This document shows, piece by piece, positions 58,526 through 64,000 of a DNA stretch of 64,000 bases. The notes below the pieces were generated by a model. That model searched no databases. It was not told the origin of the DNA and saw nothing but the letters and a program-made list of their open reading frames with translations. Location of the stretch: NCBI GenBank assembly GCA_029204225.1, contig CM055093.1:24223912-24287911 (forward strand). Direction: 5' to 3'. The stretch comes from Diphasiastrum complanatum. Lineage: Eukaryota; Streptophyta; Lycopodiopsida; Lycopodiales; Lycopodiaceae. How positions within the stretch are numbered: position 1 is the first letter of the stretch; every line of letters starts with the position of its first letter. The position numbers and the translations under genes are program-made.

Positions 58526-61500
58526 GGCAGGGTGATGCAGGTATGCACGATCCGGTGGAGCTATGGGATAGCGTCTTTCACCAGGAAAAATAGCACTCAG
58601 AGCGTCTCAGGAGAGAGGACTCCATACGGGGTATCGACAGTCCGGATGGCAGGAGACAGCAAAGTTCCTTCAATCGGAGCTTCGGAGAAGATCAGAACGA
58701 TCGTCGTAGGTGGATTCCGGGGAGAATTCACGAAGAAACTTGCAGTTTCGGTGGTTTCGGGAAAATCATCGGTGGTGGCTTCATGATTCACTATGTGGAC
58801 AACTGTTTGGCGCAACGGAGCTTGCAGAAAGTTTGCAAAGAGCAGTGATGGAGAGCCATAGCAATTTACAAGGATCAATTGGGGGGAAAACAGAGGAAAT
58901 TTCAAAAATTTCCAGTTTCGTGGCGTGTTGACAGATTTCTAGGAAAATCGACTTGTTTGCAGTCAATATCGCACCAATCAGAGAGCCGTAAATTGCATCA
59001 GATGCCTTGAAGTAGGGCGACCTCATCTAGGCAGGGGGCTGCAAGAAGAAACTCAGAAAAAGCCTGAGTGGAGCCCAAGAAATCTCTATTCTTCTCAAAG
59101 TTAGGGTTTTGTGGTGAAAAACCCTGGATCATTGGCTATAGGAGGTCTTTTCTGGATCTGTGAAGTGGCACAGAGGGGCGCCCTAGTAAGGAGGATTGTC
59201 TGCCAAGAGGTCGTGGACAGCCGTAGGCAGTAGAGCGCACTGGATCGGATCTCTAGAGGGCACAAAAACCCCCTCTCCATAACTAGGTGGAGGAAGAACG
59301 TGAAGAGAGGAAGAGGGAGCTCGTAGGCCAGCGCGTGCAGCCAACCACGCTGGTCCTGTAGTGTATTGAAGGTATTGGTGGATGGAGGAGTTGCTTTGGG
59401 CACACGGGATTGATGGAGAGCACATGATTCAGATCTAGCACGATCGATGGCCACAAAAAGGAGCTATAAAAGCAGCGTGGGCCACTAGATTTAAGAAGGC
59501 CGTTGGATGAAGAGGAAATGGATCCGAAGTGCCCTGAAGAGGATATAGCTATGCAACTTTAATAAAAAACTTCAAGTTGAAATCTTGAAGTGGACCCGAC
59601 ATTGAAATTGATTATTCTTCATTATAGAAACTTCAGTTTGAAGTTTAAGTTCAAAAATACAAGGCAAATTAGCATTGGGGCTAATTGGGACTAGAAGGCA
59701 CATTTTTTGGCCATTCTTGGGCCAAAATGACCTCTGAAACTAGCTGCTCAGAGCTAGTGGATAGAGCGACGTCATAGAGTAGGGAGAAATGCGTTTCGGG
59801 GTGTTTTTGTCACCATTCTATTGAGCGGAGTGCGGGTGACCTAGTGATGGGCTACATTCGCCATTTGGGTACCATAGGGCCAAATTTGGGACAATTTTTG
59901 GTTGGTGAAACCTGTTACAGGGCGGTACAATGAGGCATTATCACTTTGAGATCATTATTACTTACTCCTGACAGGGTAACAGGGTGTTTGGAGGCAGTAA
60001 ATGCAGTATGGGGGCGAATGGTAGCGGAATTGTATGGAGAAAGCTAGTTTTGGCGACAGAAGTGCAGTTTGGTATCATGACTACTCATCATTGGCGACAA
60101 TTTTGAGAGGGCAAGCAATTACAGGTGAGAGGTAGGCATGGTATGCCGGTTACAGGTGAAAAATTCTTGTGATCAGGTTCAACTCTTGGGTTTTGAACCA
60201 ACCAACATCAAGTGGCATTTTGGGAGAACGCTCTCATAGGTATGATCGGCAGTGGCATTGTCGAGTCAGGTGATAGCTGCATTGACACACACATCTGTAG
60301 CTTGAAAATTTCTTGTTCGGAGGGAAATATGGGCTAGTTTGGAGGTACACACATTTTGGCGATCATAGGTGATGGAAGTGCGAGGTGGTGCCAGTTGGAA
60401 GCCATTGGGCAAGATAGCGGACTTGCATTGGATGAGCTGTGTGTGGGACATGCAGAGGATGAAGAACGGGTCAATAATCACACTTTGGATGCTCTTGGTG
60501 AGTGGTGAGTGTGATGGTTTTGTGGTTTTGCATCCGGTAAGTCAATTTTGATCAAGCCATTTTAGCTATGGAGCAGTGTATCAGGTTTGTCATCGAAGAG
60601 ATACACTTCAACTGCCAGTTTGGATAAGTCAAGTCAATTTATCATATCAGTATTGCATCAGGGATGCAGATTCCAGTGATGATAGGGTGCAGATCATTTG
60701 GTTTGGGCCATGGAAGATCTCACAGGGTCAGTTGGAGGGATATTGGCATGCACAGTCATGTGAGGGACTTGATGGTGGCTTTGGAGTTCACATCTCAGTG
60801 TATTCTCAGGGAGTAGTTTGGAACCATTCACAGGAGCAACTTGGAGCTAGCTTGGGGGAATACATGTGGGCACTACAGGGTAGATGCTCAGATCTTTGTG
60901 ATCAGGGATGGCATTGGGATACCTAGGCGGCGGCATGGTGTCAGGTGGCACATAGCCAAGGAGAGCGAGCAGATGCTAGGAGCTAGGTGGAGCAGGTGAT
61001 GCTTTGGAGCTCGGCTTGTCTAGCAGGATGGTGACCAGGATCGGAGACATCAGGTGAGCATAGTATGTGGATGACGAGTCCATTGGGGTGGCACTCAGGG
61101 AGATGCTACAGTTGCTCAGGTATGATATGTCATTGTATGGACGATGTTCTTCAGCTGGTGCATCATGTGATGACCTAGGGACGTGTCATGCCTACTTGGA
61201 GGTAGGTGGCATGGAGTGTACCTGGGGTGGTATATGTCCTGAGGGCATGGAGTGCATTACGGGGTGATGTGGATTCAGCATGCCCATGGTTGTGAGCTGA
61301 CATGGATGGAGATGGTTGCTCAGGGAGTGACAGCTGATACTTTGGCGAGTGATCAGGTGAGCTGCATGGTTATATGCACAGTTATCTCCAGGTTGGCATC
61401 ACATGTTGTTTCTATCCATCATTATTTGGTAAGCAGGATGCAGCTTTTGGTTAGATCCAGTTGGAGTCTAGTTGCACTACAGGTGGACAGATTCTTGGGG

Positions 61501-62758
61501 AGCTATTAGCGGGTAATGGATACTTGGTGATCAGATGGTACACGGTACAGTGTTCTGGAGCTATCCTACCTTATATGCTATGGATCATGGGTGAGTTGTT
61601 CATCACGATAGTGGATCTAGTTTGCATTTGCTTTGGCTTGGATGCTATGATGGATGCAGTGTTGGTGAGATAGGCTCCTTGGTGGGAGGCCTATGTACTG
61701 GTCAAATCAGAGTTGGCAACGTCAAGCATGGAAAGTTGAACCTACATGGGATGTAGGACAGGCAGATCATCATCAGTATCTCTGGGAGATGGATATAGCC
61801 TATGGTGAGATTTGTGTACATTCATTCGTTGAGTCCTTGGTAGACTCTTGTGCTTGGAGCATGGGGAATGGATGGGGATTAGCTTTTAGGACTTATTGGA
61901 CAGGATGTCAGGGCAAAGCGGCTTGGAGCATAGCTTTGTTTGGGAGATACATCAGAGATGAGGCTTGGAGCGCTCATTGGTTCGAGATGGTTGATCTTGG
62001 ATGATGTATGAGGACATCTATGTGATATGCTTGGACATGAGGGCATCTTGTTACAGGTGCAGGCCATGGTTGAGGACCTGATTTGGTGACCAGTGGTGTA
62101 GCAGCGGATCTACAGGTGTTGGTACGATAGGATACCACTTATGGGCAGGCCTTGGTCATGAATTTGACGCTTTATCATTCGTGTTGGTTTGCATGAGTGT
62201 GTGTGGGCTTGCATGTTGTCTTGTCACGGGAGTCTAGATCTAAGTCGGAGTCATATGTGGTTGTGCATTTGCTACAGTGAAACAAAGTAATCATTTTATG
62301 CTCATTGACTTGTCATTGTCTACTCCCTGTCTATCTGGTGAGGGTGCAATCTTATGGTGGTAGTAAGATTTCCTCAGGTTGAGCCTCAGTCGCTCATTTA
62401 TGTCAGTTTTACAGGTTTGTGCTTGTAAGTGCCTGATAGGATGTCAGCCTAGCTAGATGGAGGATGTAAGTCTCATGGTGGCAGTGGGATTTTCTCAGTT
62501 TGAGCCATGTCGCTCATGTGGTCCACTTGTGGTCAAGTTGGATTGGGGACGAGTTAGTTGGTTGAGAGTATGGTAGACTCTCTGTATGAGCATTGTGTTT
62601 GCATGATACTTTGTGAGTCAAACCTGATGGTTTGTTGGTGTGCTTGAGTGTGAGTCAAGTAACAGAGTAGCAGGATATGCATAACATCTTTTGGACACTC
62701 CAGACATTGCTACAAATTATTGTTTTTCACTCTTATCACATTTGAGCTTAAGGGAGAG
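58526..62758 (+). other. E6 non-coding interior
   Basis: 4.2 kb, G-rich on the plus strand from about 60.5 kb onwards. Frames are short on both strands, the longest being 117 codons on the minus strand (59101-59454). A 60-bp segment with tcttatggtgg, then tttcctcag and gtcgctcat is repeated with a period of about 120 bp (62341-62400, 62461-62520). A purine tract closes it. Confidence 0.7.
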
Positions 62759-63234
62759 AGTTAGAAATCAGATTTAATCTGATATACATTTTATGTAAGC
62801 TCTAAATGTGATGATGTAATTGGTGTACAGTTTATTTGGTTTACTATATATGGTTGTGTTCGGGACGTGACCCGTTATAATATATTGATCGGGCACTGAT
62901 CCTGTAGACGGCTACTTGGGTTAGCCGGGTAGCCACACGTAGGAAGAAATTAGCCTGTACAGTGATTTTGAGTTCATTATGCTATACTCAGGGGAATGTC
63001 CTGGGTTTGTCAGTATATGTGGCCATATTGGGCCTAACTCTAGTTTGGTAGGTGGTAGGCCAGTTTAGTGACACTTGTTGAGCCCATGCAGTTTGGGGCT
63101 TTGCTATATGTACAGTGTTTCCTCATAATGGACTTAACTTTTGTTGTGCCATCTTTGAGAGCTTGTGAGGAGTGGCTATGGTGATTGTGTGATGTGATCT
63201 GCATACTGCACTAGATCCTAACATAATTTCAACA
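62759..63234 (+). repeat. E6 3' LTR (476 bp)
   Basis: Starts AGTTAGAAATC after the purine tract and ends TTTCAACA, followed by GGAAT. Confidence 0.85.
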
Positions 63235-63342
63235 GGAATGACTATTGGTTTGGTGGTCTTGTATAGCCTATGTGTGGTAGATTGGAAAATATGATTTTGA
63301 ATAGTCAAATTGTAGATCAAAATTGTCATCCTTGTTTAAGGT

Positions 63343-63616
63343 CTATTTAAGACCTCTCTCATCAGATCTCATCTCTTTAGGACCTTCAATTGATTCAATT
63401 TTGTTATTTGACATAGCCTCCCCATTGGATGTGATCAGAGTATCTACCTCATCTATTGAACTATCGAAATCTATCATATACCCTTCTTTTGTTATAAGTT
63501 TATCATGATTAAAGGTCATCGTCTCACTTTCACATTGTGCATCGCTCTTGGGTCTAATTTTGGTTAAATGCCATCTAGGCAAAGGTCTAATGGACTTTGT
63601 TTTTGTCTCTTATAGA
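63343..63616 (-). CDS. Orphan minus-strand open frame (~80-90 aa), unknown
   Basis: The frame from about 63616 to 63343 has protein-like composition: PRWHLTKIRPKSDAQ, TMTFNHDKLITKEGYM, DFDSSIDEVDTLIT and IESIEGPKEMRSDERG. No start context, splice site or family was recognised. It lies between two retroelements and may be a relic of a retroelement polyprotein or of a displaced gene. Confidence 0.25.
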
Positions 63617-63654
63617 TAATGGTGATTCATATTCATGTAGCCAGTATCACTAAA

Positions 63655-64000
63655 TGTAGATAAGAGGTTTGTTACGGCCATATTCAGTTAAGGACATGGA
63701 ATAATCCTAATATGGTAGACCGGCCCTCCAGTGTTCGAGATTATTGGTCACACCTAGATTTAATTCTACGTCGAGGCATGTTGGTGACTAATGACCTTGA
63801 GAGGACCCAGACACTCTAATTGAGACATATGGAGTAGTGCATGTACGTGTGACGGATATAGGCAGGAGGAATGCATGAAGAGCTGTGACCTATTTATATT
63901 TGACCTACATGGGGATTGCATGGGTTCATGCACATGATCCTAATCTCTATATATTGAGGCAGAGATTATCATGTCGATGAATTGATTTTAGATTACCATT
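63655..64000 (+). repeat. LTR fragment, same family as 38462-39085, opposite orientation
   Basis: It begins TGTAGATAAG and soon becomes collinear with the reverse complement of the 38.5-39.1 kb LTR (ggccatattc, ggccctccagtgttcga, gaccttgagaggacccagac, ctaattgagacatatgg). The first ~160 bp of that LTR are mostly missing here. The window ends inside the repeat. Confidence 0.75.

Larger units (their letters stand above)
58038..63234 (+). mobile_element. Complete LTR element without recognisable genes (LARD-like), E6
   Basis: A 5197-bp element with two 476-bp LTRs (58038-58513, 62759-63234), an initiator tRNA-Met PBS at 58514-58525, a purine tract aagggagag at 62750-62758 and the target duplication GGAAT (58033-58037, 63235-63239). 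The 4.2-kb interior shows no gag, protease, integrase or RT motif on either strand; frames reach only about 116 codons. This matches large retrotransposon derivatives mobilised in trans. By eye the LTRs differ at about 16 sites (3.4 percent), clearly older than E2. Termini are unusual: both LTRs start AG rather than TG. Confidence 0.85.

Noticed and set aside
59101-59454. 117-codon minus-strand frame inside E6
   Set aside because: No retroelement or host motif; overlaps another frame of 80 codons; treated as non-coding interior.

Overview
The window is land-plant nuclear DNA. It contains two recognisable host genes with long, spliced, AT-rich introns, many Ty1/copia-type LTR retrotransposons in different states of decay, tRNA-derived SINE-like insertions and long GA/CT microsatellites. 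Gene density is about one gene per 30 kb, with introns of 1.4-2.4 kb. This suggests a large, repeat-rich plant genome (fern, gymnosperm or similar); the lineage is an inference and was not tested.

Layout. 1-3485: 3' part of a decayed copia element (E1) with its 3' LTR. 4467-10040: a complete, young element (E2) with 647/649-bp LTRs and a CTAGA target duplication; it encodes only Gag fused to a long unknown protein. 10.7-11.2 kb: copia RT relic on the minus strand. 13.0-13.2 kb: large foldback. 14.3-25.3 kb: a MAP kinase kinase kinase of the YODA/MAPKKK3 type, about 12 coding exons. 26.8-27.9 kb: GC-rich minisatellites. 28.56 kb: tRNA-like retro-insertion. 30.8-33.0 kb: decayed multi-exon minus-strand gene resembling a transposon-borne protein. 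34.3-39.1 kb: minus-strand LTR element with PBS and one LTR. 39.1-46 kb: a mosaic of a copia 5' LTR plus gag (E4), an antisense coiled-coil gene fragment, and a second copia gag-integrase (E3). In E3 most of RT/RNase H is replaced by a segment homologous to the unknown part of the E2 protein. 47.4-48.0 kb: two long GA repeats. 49.0-52.5 kb: SINE, minisatellite, then the gene for the glycine cleavage T-protein (two exons). 53-57 kb: foldback, CT repeats and a copia RNase H/LTR relic on the minus strand. 58038-63234: a complete LTR element with a GGAAT target duplication but no recognisable gag or pol (LARD-like). 63.65 kb to the end: an LTR of the same family as the one at 38.5-39.1 kb, in opposite orientation.

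The two host genes act independently. The MAPKKK is a cytosolic signalling kinase, and the T-protein is a mitochondrial photorespiratory enzyme. The most unusual content is the E2/E3 pair: two copia-lineage elements that share an unrecognised protein module standing where reverse transcriptase should be, one of them apparently recently transposed with a 1030-codon open frame.
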